A stretch of 64,000 nt of DNA from Hsuehochloa calcarea. Taxonomy: Eukaryota > Streptophyta > Magnoliopsida > Poales > Poaceae. Each line of letters starts with the position of its first letter. Position 1 is the first letter of the stretch. The stretch is from NCBI GenBank assembly GCA_036346395.1, contig CM070601.1, forward strand, positions 16,799,763-16,863,762, given 5' to 3'. The notes under the pieces are model-generated. The model worked only from the letters and a program-made list of their open reading frames with translations, did not search any database and had not been told where the DNA came from. The position numbers and the translations under genes are program-made. This document shows positions 45,893 through 58,530 of the stretch, in pieces.

Positions 45893-47900
45893 CTAAAAAG
45901 TTTTCCTTTCTAGGAAGTGTTGGATCTGGAAACCTGAAAAGTTCTTTTCGAGTTTTTGTACTTTTGCCAAATAAGATGACATCTTGGTACTTGAGCATTG
46001 ATACTCTTTCCTGACTTGATTTACTACTAGTTGATAATCGTCTTTCACTAGTAATTTGAGAATCCCGAGCACTCTTGCTGCTCGGAGTCCTACTAGTAAA
46101 CCTTCGTACTCTGCCACGTTATTGGTAGCAGAAAAGTTTAGCTGAATGACATATTTGATGTGTTTTCTAGTAGGAGATATCAGGACAAATCGAGTCCCCG
46201 GGGCTTTGAGCATCAAGGAACCGGCGAAGTTCTTCGTACACTCTTCGTGGTGTTCGTACTCGGGCCCTTGGGTGGGTTCAGGGTTTGTACATTCGACAAT
46301 GAATTCTGTTAAAGCCTAGGACTTGATTGTTGTTCGTAAAATAAAATAGAGGTCGAACGCTCCAAGATCGACTGCCCATTTTGCTATTCATCCTGATGAT
46401 TCCCAGTTTTTGAGAACTTTACCAAGAGGATATCCAGTAGATACGATCACTCTGTGGGTCTGAAAGTGATACCTTAGTTTCCTTGAAGCCATAAGGAGAC
46501 CGTATAGCAAATTTTGTTCCTTTGGTCAATGTAAGACTTCGCTTACGTAATATACTAGTTGTTGGATGTTATCACGTTCAACGACTAATACAACACTAAC
46601 TGCTTGTGGCGTTGTAGCCATGTAGATCAGTAATGTTTCTCCCGATATTGGAGATACTAGGATCGGGGCATTCGTAAGGTGTATTTTGAGCTCCTCAAAG
46701 GTATCATTTGTCTCCTTAGTCCATTCGAAACTTTCATATTTTTGAAGAAATTTTAAAAAGGTAATCCTTTTTCTCCTAACCGTGCTATGAAACAACTTAG
46801 TGCTACCATACAACTGATCAGTTTTTGGACCTCTTTCTTTATGGGCGAAAGGCGCATTTGGTCAATGGCCCATATTTTTACTGTATTTGCTTCAATGCCT
46901 CTACCCAAAACTAGGAATCCAAGAAGCTTTCCAGAGGAAACTCCGAACACACACTTCCCTAGATTTAACTTAATATTATGTCTTCTTAAGTTAATGAAGG
47001 TTTCATCGTGGTCAGAAATATGATCACCACCATTGATGCTCTTTACGACCAAGTCATCAACGCAGGCTTCCAAATTTTGACCTATCTGAGGACTAAAAGT
47101 TTTTTTTGCATTAACCTCTGAAAAGTCGCACCGGTGTTTTTGAGACCGAATGACATCTTGACATAACAGTAAGTGCCATATAGCGTGATGAAGTAAGTTT
47201 TCTCTTCATCATCTCTACTCATATTAATCTGGTGGTACCCTGAATACGCATCTAAAAAAACTTAACAACTCACATCCAGAGGTAGAATCTACAAGTTGAT
47301 TAATGTGTGGAAGGGAAAAGTCATCATTCGAGCAAGCTTTATTAAGATCTATGAAGTCAATACATATTCGTCATTTCCCATGACTTTTCTAACCATTATA
47401 GGATTGGCAAACCACTCTCGGTGGTCGACTTCATGAATAAACCCAGCCTTGAGAAGCTTGTCGATTTCCGACTGGATTGTCTCCTTCCGATCTGGTGCGA
47501 AGCGTCTTATCTTCTGCTTGACCGGTTTCTTGTCAGGTCAGAGAGGTAGCCTGTGCTCGGTCACCTCCCTGGGGACTCCGGGCATGTCGGATGCCTGCCA
47601 AGCGAATACATCCAAATTGGCATAGAGGAAGGAGGCGAGCGACTCTTCCTATTTAGGATCGAGTCCTGCTTCAACCAGTACCTTTTGGGTTGTCGTGCTA
47701 ACATTTCTAGGCCCAACGATGTTTTTACGCTTTTCGGAGAAGCGCCCTTGTCGAGCGGAACTTCCTTGGTCCGATCGAAGGGTTTTGGGACCATCTTTGG
47801 TCTTGAGTCCTTGACCAGTATGGAAGGTGGATTAGTATCCCTGGTCGGAAGTTCATCGACTAGTTCTAGGGATTTCCGATCGCATACGTATGTCATCTTT
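45893..47900 (-). pseudogene. Tat-lineage reverse transcriptase and RNase H
   Basis: RT motifs in order on the minus strand: CIDFIDLNKACSNDDFPLP (about 47330-47400), QLVDSTSG, and the catalytic CVDDLVVKS (about 47040-47070; YVDD in active copies). The thumb/connection part reads WTKETNDTFEELK (46690-46745). RNase H carries NVAEYEGLLVGLRAA (about 46085-46130). Several frameshifts and stops separate these blocks. Confidence 0.85.
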
Positions 47901-47989
47901 CTATCCCTTCTAACTGTAATGACCCCTTTTGGTCATGACATCTTTAAACTCTAATAACCGCAATGTGTGGCTATCAGGAATTTTGCCAA

Positions 47990-50514
47990 TGCCGGACGAC
48001 CAAGAATTCCATTTTATGATGTTTCGAAATCCACTACATCAAGTGGAATTTCTTTTGTTTGGAAGTTATCCTGGGACTATGCCATAAAAGGCATATTTCA
48101 CAGCCTTTACTTTTGACATGGGAATTTGCATTTCTTTCAATGCTACCGTAAACAAGATGTTCAACGAACTACCACCATCTATGAAAACTCGATTAACCTT
48201 GCAATTGTTAATAGTAGGTTCTACAACAATAGGAAACCTACCTGGTCGAGTTGAAGGTATGATGTAATATTCTGAAAAATAATAATAATAATTAATTAAT
48301 TAGTTAAAGAATTTAGGGCTTGTGCGTAATTAAAGAATTTAGTATACGTGAAAATAAGATCTCCGCCGCTTGTCTGCTGTTTTTCCTGCGCCTTCTTTGC
48401 CGCCAAGTCTTCTTGCTCGATTAGGTTTTCTTCTTATTCTTTGCCGATTGCCTGTCTTTTCTTCTTGAGTCGGTGTTGCATGTCTTTTGCTTGAGCACGC
48501 CCGAGCCGAAGACCGAAGCCGCTTTCTTCTTGCGCTTGTGAAGCGATCTCTTTGCCTTTGCCGCCGCCTAGACTAGTTCTGTCTTCTTATTTTCTTTGGC
48601 TCTTGCTCTTGATCTCTTTATTCTTTACTTGGCGTGGACGTCGCCGAGTCCGAGAACTGCTGCCGCACGTCATCCGTTCCTTGCTTGGCCGACGTGTTTT
48701 GGTTGGTAATTCTTTTACCGATTTATTTGTGCTGTTAATTAGAGTTTATAATTGAGGTTAATTAGAGAGGTTCTATAGTTTTAGTCAAAGTGCCGATTAA
48801 TGAATCTGTTTAGCCTGCTGTCCGTTGTACAATTTATTCGGGTACCTTAATGGCGAATTTTGGAAATCTCATCTACTAGTTAATTGTAGATAATTTCGAT
48901 ATCTTTCTTTAGCATATTTAATCATGTCAATCGGACAAGTAGAATTTGAGTTATGATTTTCGGAAGACCGCTGTTTTTACGGTTGTCGTCTTTCGGCGCT
49001 GTTTTGGTAGACTGTAGATTAAAAATAGCAAATAGCATAATTAGAGTTTTTGATCTTCATGAAAGTTGTAGATAATTGTCCAATGGTTCTGTAGGATCTG
49101 AGAACGCGCATTTTGGTTGAGTAAAACTAAAGTTATGAAATTTGGAAGACCGCTGTTCCGAAGCGGACAGACCGGCTGTCTGGGCTAAATACGGAGGGTT
49201 AGATGATTTAATTAGAAGTCTTCGTAATCTAAGAAAATGTGGAGAATTTTATAAAGAATCCAGAATGGGGTGGTTTGTGGTGATCGGACTTTTGAGTCAA
49301 AAGTTACGCTCTTTTTAGTAACCGGTCAGCTATAGGTAACTAGTCGGTACCGGCGTAACGTGTTATATTTGGGGACGTGTAGGAGCGAAGCATTTTGATT
49401 GCTATTCTTGTTGCTGTAATTTGTATTGAAGTTGGTGTATTTAATATAGGAGAGGCGTCGTGCTTGTTGCCGTCTTCTAATCAAATCGTCTGGTCGCAAC
49501 CAAGAAAGGCAAGTGCATGGTGAGACGGCGATCAATGATCGATCATCGCTTTTTTATCTTCTATTACCATTATTGTTGTGCTTTTATTTGGTTTAACTGC
49601 AAACAATGAATTGGTATGTTTATATCTTTGTTGGCAAGCATGATGAAAAGTTGGATATGATGTTTATGATGGAGTTTGCATGTTTGCATTCATAAGCATC
49701 TTTGCATAAGAGAAGGTGATCATGATTGATCACAACTCCACAGGAGTGGAGGAGGTCCCGATCCTTTTGGAGGAGCGGGCTTGAGAGTGAATGTTGTCGC
49801 GAGCATTCACTCACGCTATCTCGATATCTGTGAAAGAAGTGCATGTGGACATGTAGAATAGATGTGCATTGATACATGAGATTAATGGATGTGAATCAAA
49901 TAGAAGTACTGTGATGATAATGAATTTATTGAATCTTTGTTGATTTATTATTGTTCGTTGTTTATGGATGTAATTGCTTTGGTCGTGGACTCACCCTTGC
50001 TCTATTGTTGTTTTTAGGTGATCTTCGAGGATCCGTAATTGAGAGCGAGTAGAGCACATGGACATCACATGATCATTCGCCATGATAATCACTCATTCAA
50101 TATTGGTTTACATGGACATGTTACTTATTGAATAAAGTTTAGGACATCATTTGGACTAGACTATTTGCTTTATTAATTTGGATTCATTGGTTGATGCTGC
50201 TTTGGATTATTTGCCTGGTTATAATTCCCATAGCTTATTTTATTGTCGCTTGATCCATAATTACATTTTCGTTTGTGGTCCATTGATATGATTATCATTG
50301 TTTCCTTGATGTCTCGGTGTTGGTGGGGTGTTACATATCTGCGATCTTCTTCTTTGAAAGAGATGGTATCTCGACCACTGGATGACTTGACGGTGATCGG
50401 AGACTCGGCGAGGTTCACTTCCAATTCCACGGCCTTCAGATGGTGCCTTGATTCGTACGAGAAGGATCCGCCGAAGATCATGTCAACAATGTGATGTGAC
50501 TCATGGTACTCCAT
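47990..50514 (-). pseudogene. Tat-lineage protease region, split by a solo LTR
   Basis: The upstream half (50336-50514) has DMIFGGSFSYESR and ITF/SFKEEDRR motifs typical of the gag-protease junction of Tat elements. The downstream half (47990-48262) has RPGRFPIVVEP and the aspartic protease site IDGGSSLNILF. The 2.07 kb solo LTR 48263-50335 separates them. Stops follow the active site. Confidence 0.78.
48263..50335 (+). mobile_element. Solo LTR in the protease of the Tat-lineage element
   Basis: The ends TGTAATATTCTG and GGGGTGTTACA match as decayed inverted repeats of TGTAACACCCC. The flanks TATGA and TATCT agree only in part, so the duplication has decayed or the edge is slightly off. The 2.07 kb holds no gag or pol. 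An AATAATAATAATAATTAATTAATT-like start is seen in several grass Gypsy LTRs. Confidence 0.78.
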
Positions 50515-51087
50515 TTATTCATCGCCATCCTTCTCCTTTTTGGAGCTTGGTTCTCCAAGCTCCTGTATGGAAGGGAAATGTCCTTTACCAGCATTATAAT
50601 CATCCAACTTCTTTTGTCAGGCTCAGCAGGTGTGCATATCATGTCCTACCGCCTGATGAAGTGGACACCACTTCTTGTTCTTTTGATATTCCTCAGTCGA
50701 GACTTTCACTTTGTTCCGACCGGAAAAATCTTTCATGCACTTGGTAAATTTTTCAGGAATCGCAAGGACCTCCTTGCTACTAGGCTTGCGATTCTTTTTA
50801 CTCTTGAGAGACTTCTTGTGCTTCTTCTCTGGTTTATCCAGGCAAGGTTGAGGGATCTTCTCTTTTCAATCGATGGCCTTGTTCCATTCGTCCCCTTCAC
50901 TGGCGGCTGCATACCTATCGGCCATGTCAAAAAGTTCGATGGCCATTCGTGGAGGATTCATTGCAATGTCCTCCGTAAACCGTCGGTTCCTCAATCCTGC
51001 TTTAAAAGCCTGGACCACAGAAGAATTGATGACCTCTAGAATAGAGTTGCTGACCTGGCTAAACCTGTTGATATACAGGCGAAGAGT

Positions 51088-52691
51088 TGAAAGTATCTAG
51101 GCCCTTAAAAATTATTTTGGTAATTAATGACAATATATGAATATGGGACTAACATGTTTATGGAGTATTTACAAGTTTTGGTCTCAGTGGTAAATACATC
51201 AATCTAGACATGCATGGTAAAGGTCAACATTAAGATCAATACAGTCCAAAGACAAGGTACAAGTAGTCTAGGACCCTTTTTGCTTTTACTGGTCTAAGGA
51301 GAAAAAGGTGGAAGACCGAATTATAGGTTAAATACTGTACTATTAAGAGGGATCGTGACTAGTAGCTTGATAACATGTTCTTGTGTAATATGGATCAATC
51401 TAGGATCATGCATGCACCTAGAGTTTGTTTTGAAAGCCAACCATGTTTTTCCCAAGAAAATCGGTAGTACCGACGTTTTGTTGGCAGTACTACCGCACTG
51501 CAGTATGATCGGATAGTGGTTCGGTACTACCGTAATTCGGTCGTACATGAATTTTGGTAGCGGTACATTTTTTACAGAATGACACCTTTTATCTCAGTTG
51601 ATCACCTAGTAAACGGTAGTTTCGAAGTTTACTTGGTAGAACTACCGCATCGCGATATGACCACATGTTAAGCAAAACTACCGCAACCCAGATATATCGA
51701 AGATTAGACAGCGGTATGTTTTTTCTCCAAAAGGCACCCGTTTTGGACCGCAAAGAGAAGCGGTAGTACCGCACCTGTACTGCGGTATGACCGTTAAGCG
51801 GAACTACCACTTGATCACTGGCGATAGTACCGCATTGAATTTTCTAACGGCTCTTTCAGAAGCATTTAATACCTCTACGCTAGCCGTTATTGTGTATGTC
51901 TAAACAAGTGGTACTACCGGCCATATAACGACGGTAGTACCGCACTTGCTAAAAAATTATGTAAATTACCTCCAACGGTCGTATTTGGATGTGGGGGTAT
52001 AAATACTCGTCCACCTGCTCTAGGACAGATCAAGAGACTTTATTTAACATCTTTTGAGCCTAGAGCATTCACTCCACATCTCATACACTCTCATTGTATT
52101 TATTGTGAGGTGGTTGATTAAAATTCAAGTGCATTAATTTTAGATTGATCCTTAGCACTTGATTGCCGTCAAGCGAAGATTACATCTATTACTCTTGGTG
52201 TTTGTCAACACCTAGACGGCTTGGCGGGAGTTTGCTCACGATCTCTTCAAGAAGATTGTGAAGAGGCCCGGCATAAAAGTTGTGATTAGTTTGGTGTCCA
52301 CCATCTCTGGAGTGGAGTAAGAACAATCACTAGTGAAATCGAGGGAAGGATTAATCTGTAGAGCCAGCTTGATTAGCTCAAACTTCGTCAACGTGTACTA
52401 GTGAAGACCGACAAGTATTCGATACCATGGAAAAAACTTCCTCATCTTCATTGTGGTTAATTCTTGTCTTTACTATCTTGCATTTACTTTTCTAGTGTGC
52501 TTGTTTAGCTTAGCTAGAAAAGCACCTAGTTTTATTTTTAGCTCTTTTGTCTCTAGTAGTATAATAGGTTTATCTCCTTTATTGTGCAAGAAAGTCTTGA
52601 TTAGAGTTATCTTGCTTGAAATCTAAAATTATCAATTAGTTTTAAAAACCTCCTATTCACCCCTGTCTAGTCGGTTATTCTTGATCCAACA
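51088..52691 (+). mobile_element. Solo LTR, short relative of the copy A/B family (copy C)
   Basis: Perfect duplication AGAGT at 51083-51087 and 52692-52696. It starts TGAAAGTATCTAGGCC and ends GATCCAACA, 1604 bp. It has the GCGGTAGTACCGC palindromes (51460-51960) and a TATA box TATAAATA at 51998-52005, but lacks the CATCATG and TTTGCAAA repeat blocks and the internal duplication of copies A, B and D. Confidence 0.92.
51998..52005 (+). promoter_or_regulatory. TATA box of copy C LTR
   Basis: TATAAATA in GGGGGTATAAATACTCG, in the same relative place as in copies A and B. Confidence 0.6.
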
Positions 52692-54424
52692 AGAGTCTCG
52701 TTAGGTTCCCACCGGATCCAATGAAGGTCATCCTCCTTTCTAGGGCGGTCGTACGTCCCTTGGAAGTTTGCGATCAAGAAGTCGCAGAGTTGCTCCTAAG
52801 TGTAGATCGATCTGACTGGTAGGTTAAGCAATCAAGACCGGGCAGATCCTTCAAGGACTGTGGGAAAATAGTTTACCATCATGTTGTCATCACCACCAGC
52901 AGCTCTGATGGCGGTGGTATAGATCTAGAGAAATTCTAATGGGTTTTGAGTCCCATTGAACTTCTCCTGTTTGCTAGTCGGAATTTATTCAGCCAGCACA
53001 TTGCTTGGAGTCTTGCTGAGAATGCTCGACAACCTATAATCGAATCATGACGCCTTCTTTGAAAAGGAGCCAGATTATAATCAGTCGGGGACTGATTCCT
53101 CATATTAACATACCAAGTGTCGGGTGTCCCAATCCGATCGTGGACGTTGGTATAACGCAGTCGTCTGGCCGCCTAGTTTAGGTGATGTCGAAGATTTCTC
53201 GAGCCAAGTGGTAATTCCTCTTGACGAGGGGGAGGAGTGGCCTCAAGAAAGAGCCGTCTTCCCTCGTGACTCCCTTATTGTAATCTTCGAAGAGGTCTTG
53301 GTATCTAAGGGTTTCTAGTCTGACCATATTGCCCCCTACTAAGGGAGGAACACTAGGACGAAGTCATTATGTGACTTTGCAAATTCTTTTATTTCTTGTA
53401 CATCTTTGTACGTTGTATAGTCTATTGGAGGATCTCCGATACCTACCCTGCAAGTTGAACATAACCCGGAGTCTCTGCCAGAACAGGATCTTGGTTATTC
53501 AAAATGTCACGAACTCGTTGTATATTTTGAATCGTTTTCGAAGGTCCTGGGGGTTCCCGCTAGCAGAAGGTGTTCGATGGCTCGAATTCCCCTTCGACCT
53601 TCTGGTTTGCCCTGTTCGACCCATCACGCGCAGTGGGGTAGAAACATGTAAATTAACTGACTGATGTTCACCAGTTCCATTAACTCCGCCATCCTGGGTT
53701 GATGGCTGAGTGCCTGCACTATTTCGAACTAGCGGCGGGTCATTCTTTGGAGGATTGTGTACGACATCTTGATGGGTATCACCGATTGTGTTAACCTTGT
53801 GTCTCCAACAGTTGTCTTCCGATGAGCTCCCATCATAGCTAAGAGAGAGTCTTCCATTGCTTCGCCAAGGAGCCTCCAGGATGGGGAGCGGTCGAAGATT
53901 AACACCTCCGGCAGGCTTCATGGTGGACTCTTCCAGATCGCACACTGAGTTTGGTCATCTTTACATGGCCTTCGACTGGTCGCAACTTCATTGTCACCCT
54001 TACCAGGTGTCGGTTGGCCCCTAGAATATGTACGAGCTGTCGGCGAATACTGGTCACCCATGACTGTATCGAGAGTACACTGATCCTCTGATTGTAGTAT
54101 TGGGCTGTTGTCGCCATTCTTGCCGAGCTTGCAGAGGTGTTCAGATATTCCAAACTGATTGGAACAACCGATTCTTCTGGTTGCACCACTGATAGTGGCA
54201 GTGAATCCTCCTCCATGGCGGGGAGTCCACGACGAAAGAGGATGATGATGATATTGCATCATGTTCCATGCGCGAATGCATGCGTCCATGTCGAGGTAGG
54301 AGTAGTCCGCCAAGTCGAATCAGTTCTCCTCATCCCATGATCCTACCATGATCACATAGGCGATATGGACTAGAGTGGAGATGATGACAGCTGAGCAAGG
54401 AAATCTTCAAGAACTAAATGCCTT

Positions 54425-54446
54425 CTTTCCCACGGACGACGCTAGC
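54425..54446 (-). other. Probable primer-binding region of the Tat-lineage element
   Basis: After the LTR end the minus strand reads GCTAGCGTCGTCCGTGGGAA, similar to the CGTGGGAA-type primer regions seen in other Tat elements. The tRNA was not assigned. Confidence 0.4.
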
Positions 54447-54958
54447 TGTCGACTATCGAGTCGCCGATCTTACAAAAATAAAAAGAAAAATGGCAAGAAG
54501 TTCTTTGGAGAGAGTGGGACTGCTCTTTATTGCAATGAACTGGCTATTACAGGGGGTGCCTTTGACAAGACTGTGGATTAGCCCTAATTACACTTGGTAT
54601 ATTGCTTGCTACTACTCTAATTGTCTTCAGATCGCTGTGTCTTATCTGGATTCAGATGCAATTGTCGGATGTCGGATGTCGAATGTCGAATTCCAATCTC
54701 TCATCTCCTTCCTACCGTTTGTGTTCTCCTTTTAAATAACTGACGAAGTAGTGGCAGTTACTCCTAATAGAGGCATCCATTAGAAGTGTTGCGTCCGGTT
54801 GGAGAAGCAGTGTCAATTAGGGAAATGCCAACTGATCAGCGATTGGTATTAGAAGAGACAATAACTACATGGTGGTTATTGTGAGTGACTTATATCCAAA
54901 AACATCGTGTGAGCTCGAACAATTGAGACACATGTTCTGTTTATCACACGGAAGGGGT
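54447..54958 (-). repeat. 5' LTR of the Tat-lineage element, truncated by insertion
   Basis: Matches the left two thirds of 39844-40549. The match stops at 54958, where the copy D LTR begins with TGAAGAATCTAGACC. The missing remainder should lie beyond the window, on the other side of the insertions. Confidence 0.8.
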
Positions 54959-56552
54959 TGAAGAATCTAGACCTACCATTATGAGTTAATAGAGTATTTT
55001 AGTTATTAATAATAAATCTATTTATGAGACTAACACTTTGATTGTTATACCTATTGTTTAGTCTCAATTGGATGAAAATATCAAAATCAAAGAGATATGC
55101 ATTTGAACATTATATTCTTATATATTGTTGCATTCCTCGGATCTAAAGTATAAGTTGAACTCCACCAAAGGTCTAACTTGAATATGTGCATATATTTTTA
55201 TTACACATTCGTGTATGCACACATTTAGGGGGAGGGGTTCACCCTATGTTTTGTAGTTTCATAAGTATTGATCCATATTCCTTTATCCATCTATATTAAG
55301 GATCTTTACTTTGAAACATATACATTGAGTATATAAAACTTGTGTAGTTCATATATACTTATATTACCTTAAATTCAATTATTTGTAATTGTGATGGTTG
55401 TCATCAATTATCAAAGAGGGAAAGATTGAAGTATCTTGACCCACCATTATGAGTTAATGATATGGTGTGGCAATTAATGACAATCTCATTGTGGAACTAA
55501 TATTTTTCATGAGTTGGTGAAATAAGTTGAGTTCAATGATGATGATGACTTGGGATGGCATCATGACTTGATTGTCATCAAGTCAAAATTCAAGAAGAGG
55601 ATGCATCATGTGTTGATGCATATCAAGATCACGAAGAGGAGATGATCATGAACTGATCATCAAGTCAAGTGAAGAAGATCATCATGTGTTGATGATATTC
55701 AAGTCAAGATTCGGGATGAAAGATGTCATCATGTGTTGATAAGCATCAAGGCAAGATCCCGAAGTAAATGAATCCATCATATGTTGATGGAAGGCTCCTC
55801 AAGAATGCATCACGAGTTGATGCATATCTAAGTCAAGAACATGGAGTAAAGAAAACCATCATGTGCTGATGGATGTCAAGTGTACAATGCATCATGGGTT
55901 GATGCATATCAAGTCAAGGACCTGAACCTAAAATGAAGATGCGCGTCATCAAGCTTCAAGTGAGTGTGCAATGCAAAGGTATGACTAGCTAGGCTAAGTA
56001 TGTGTTCCTAGTCTTTTACCCGTCTTGGTGTTTGGCTGGAGACCGTTTTACTTGTATAGGTTGCCGTGCTATTAAGAGGGGTCTTGTCTAGTAGCTTGAG
56101 TCTCATCATGTGTTGATAGCTCAATCTCGCTTGCTCTTTCTCACAGTGGTATGATGCTATTATTTACGAATGTGTTTAGCAAATAGTCGAGGCTCGTGCG
56201 TCTAATCCTTGTACCATGTAGCTATACTTTGCAAATTTGTTTTGTAAATGGTTGAAATCCATGTACTTACTCCTTGTTGCATGATCTAAGTTTGCAAATG
56301 TGTTTTATAAATTGTTAGGGTTCATGCATTGCTTTGATTTGAGTTTCTCGAATACTGTTTTGAAAAATGGTATGACTGCTGCTAATAAGTGGTACTACCG
56401 CAAGTCGGTAGTACCGATATTTATTGGGCAGTACGTATTTTCCAGAGAGTATGTTTTTCAGATGTTTTGAATCTCTCTGATAATCGAGACAACCGCATTT
56501 GAACTACGGTAGTACCGTAGGTTGGTAGTACCGAAAAATGTATGGTGGTAAG
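54959..56552 (+). mobile_element. LTR of the copy A/B family, cut by a Sirevirus-like insertion (copy D)
   Basis: It starts TGAAGAATCTAGACC, follows copy B closely (CATTATGAGTTAATAG, CATCATGTGTTGATG repeats at 55560-55910, GTGTTT..AAATAG repeats, GGTAGTACCG palindromes from 56385), then stops at 56552, where the next element begins. Its 3' part would lie beyond the window. It is itself inserted in the right LTR of the Tat-lineage element. Confidence 0.88.
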
Positions 56553-58530
56553 TGTTGGACCGAAAAGGCGACTAGAGGGGGGGGGTGAATAGGAGCACGC
56601 TCACTTTTTCAACCACGATTAGATTCAACACAAATTTCACTCCAATAGCTATAGAAGCTATGAAGATCGATATACCATCTGACAATGAAGACTAGGATTG
56701 AATCCAATCAAAACCCAAGCAAAACAACCAAAAACAACCAAACTTAAATTCCTAAGAGTAGGGCGGTCGACCTCTACTCGGGCGGTCGACCTCTCCAAGG
56801 GGCGGTCCGACCTCTAGCTAGGGCGGTCGACCTCCGACCCATGAACAAGTGAAATCGGCCAAAAACGAAGTTGCAAATAGGTCTAACTTTTGATCTACAA
56901 CTCCAAACTTCATGAAACTTGGAACACACCTTCTCTAGGATGTCGGGAACCTATTCCAATCGAAGATCATGGAGATCCATGGAAAAGTTACGACATTTTT
57001 CAGTTTGAGAGATGGATGGTTCAAACCGAGTCAAAAGAAAACGTGACCCAAAAACTTGCTCGTGGGTGATTGATGATCAAGATGATCTTAGATGTGTTCC
57101 CACATGTCACAAAGAAGCTATATCATGTAACGAAATCAATCAAAAACATGCGAATCAAAGAAAGACTCAAAATCACCAAATAGAGAGAAGAAGGGCAAAG
57201 AGACACATCTTTGATCAAAGCTTTCTTTGGATTGATTTGATAGGGTTTGGGTTCTGACCACTCCATCAATGGAGGACAAAGCTCAATCCAAGAGCACAAG
57301 ATCAAATCAAAACTCTCTAGAACCCTAACCTCCACTAATCCTCTCCCTAAGCCAAAACTAGGGTTTCAATAATGATAAAGAGTTGGAGGGTGCAGCCACC
57401 TCCTCCTCTATTTATAGTGGAGACTTAGACCTTCTAGAAAATTAACTCAAATGGGCTCCGTTAAGGCCCAACACAAGCGGGTCACACACGCACGCATTTT
57501 AGAGCGCCGTCTACAACACCTCTTAACCTAAACCGCTTCTCTTGCGCCTGCCTTGCGCCGTGGGTAGGCAAAAGGTCACCAAGGTGATATTTGGTAAGAT
57601 TACCAAAATACCCTTCTCGGTCCTTCTCCAAGACCGAGTCCATCTTCAAGCACTTTGCATGCTCATGCGTGTAGGTTGATCAACGGCTCTCTCCATGTCG
57701 GCAAGTCTCTCCCATCCGGCTCCCACCGAAACCACCATGGCACTTGCACCGACTCCGCGCCGCTTGATCAAACCGATCGACCGAACTACCCGTTCGGTCA
57801 TCATTGTCCATTCATGCCATACTTGATTTCATTGACCTCACCCAAAGATCGCCGATCGTTCGGACCTAAGCTCTCCAAGCCTCGTCCGATCATCCTCGCC
57901 GTTGACCGTCGTTGACCACCAAGCAACTTTGCACAACAATAGACAAGCAAATCGAAGCCGGAACAAGTTCTTCGCAACTTGACCCACGTTAGTCAAAACA
58001 TGCATCATGCAACACATATGCACCAAACTCATGACTTTGACCTAACCAGCGAACAACGCCGCCACGACAGCGACGTTCAAGTAACAACCGGTCGATCGCC
58101 CCTCGGGCTTGGTCGACCGCCCGGCTTGCCGGTCGGACCACCGCCAAAGGCGGTCTGACCGCCGTAAGGACTTAGCCAATTTTCAACCTCAAAAACCAAA
58201 CCTCTGAAACTTTAAACCAATAGAACTTTTCTCGGAGACTCCAAAAATTATGGGAGCAAGAACAATGGGATCCCCTCACTTGCCTACACCTCTATTTTTG
58301 GCCCGACTGTTTTGACCACTTTTAGTCACGGCCGGTCCGACGGCGCACATGGCCGGTCCGATCGATTTGGGACCGTCGGACCGCCGTGCTATGGCGGTCA
58401 GACCGCCCTATCCCGAAAGTCGAGCAGATCTTGAAACTTTGTCGAAAACCCGTGAAACGACAAACCATTAACGCCATTGCCAATTGTCACATCATCCTAA
58501 GATCTCGAGCATATCCCCATGATATCCACA
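56553..58530 (-). repeat. 3' LTR of right Sirevirus-like element (1978 bp)
   Basis: Plus-strand edges TGTTGGACCG and GATATCCACA. A TATA box TATAAATA lies on the minus strand at 57409-57416. GGCGGTCGACC and GGTCGGACC palindromes occur at 56760-56840 and 58080-58400. Confidence 0.9.
57409..57416 (-). promoter_or_regulatory. LTR TATA box
   Basis: TATAAATA on the minus strand, at the same place as 1149-1156 in the sister LTR. Confidence 0.6.

Larger units (their letters stand above)
50520..54313 (-). pseudogene. gag: Tat-lineage gag, broken and split by a solo LTR
   Basis: The N-terminal part reads from 54313 (MADYSYLDMDACIRAW) to about 53500 in two overlapping frames. The conserved capsid core lies at 52697-53000 and 50870-51087: KFNGTQNPLEFL, AAGGDDNMMVNYFP, NFQGTY, then YINRFSQVSNSI and FDMADRYAAASEG. 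The solo LTR 51088-52691 sits exactly between these two halves. A zinc-knuckle-like CPLHQAVGHDMHTC lies at 50626-50670. Frameshifts occur around 53330 and 50840. Confidence 0.83.
39844..54958 (-). mobile_element. Tat-lineage Ty3/Gypsy retrotransposon, degenerate, with antisense gene
   Basis: LTR sequences at 39844-40549 and 54447-54958 match in the same direction; the right one is cut short by the LTR at 54959. On the minus strand the order is LTR, gag, protease, RT, RNase H, integrase, then a spacer with a gene on the opposite strand, then LTR. This order, the gag type and the antisense gene are features of Tat-lineage elements such as Grande and RIRE2 relatives. Two solo LTRs lie inside (48263-50335 and 51088-52691). 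All coding parts have stops and frameshifts. Without the two solo LTRs it is about 11.4 kb. Confidence 0.87.
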
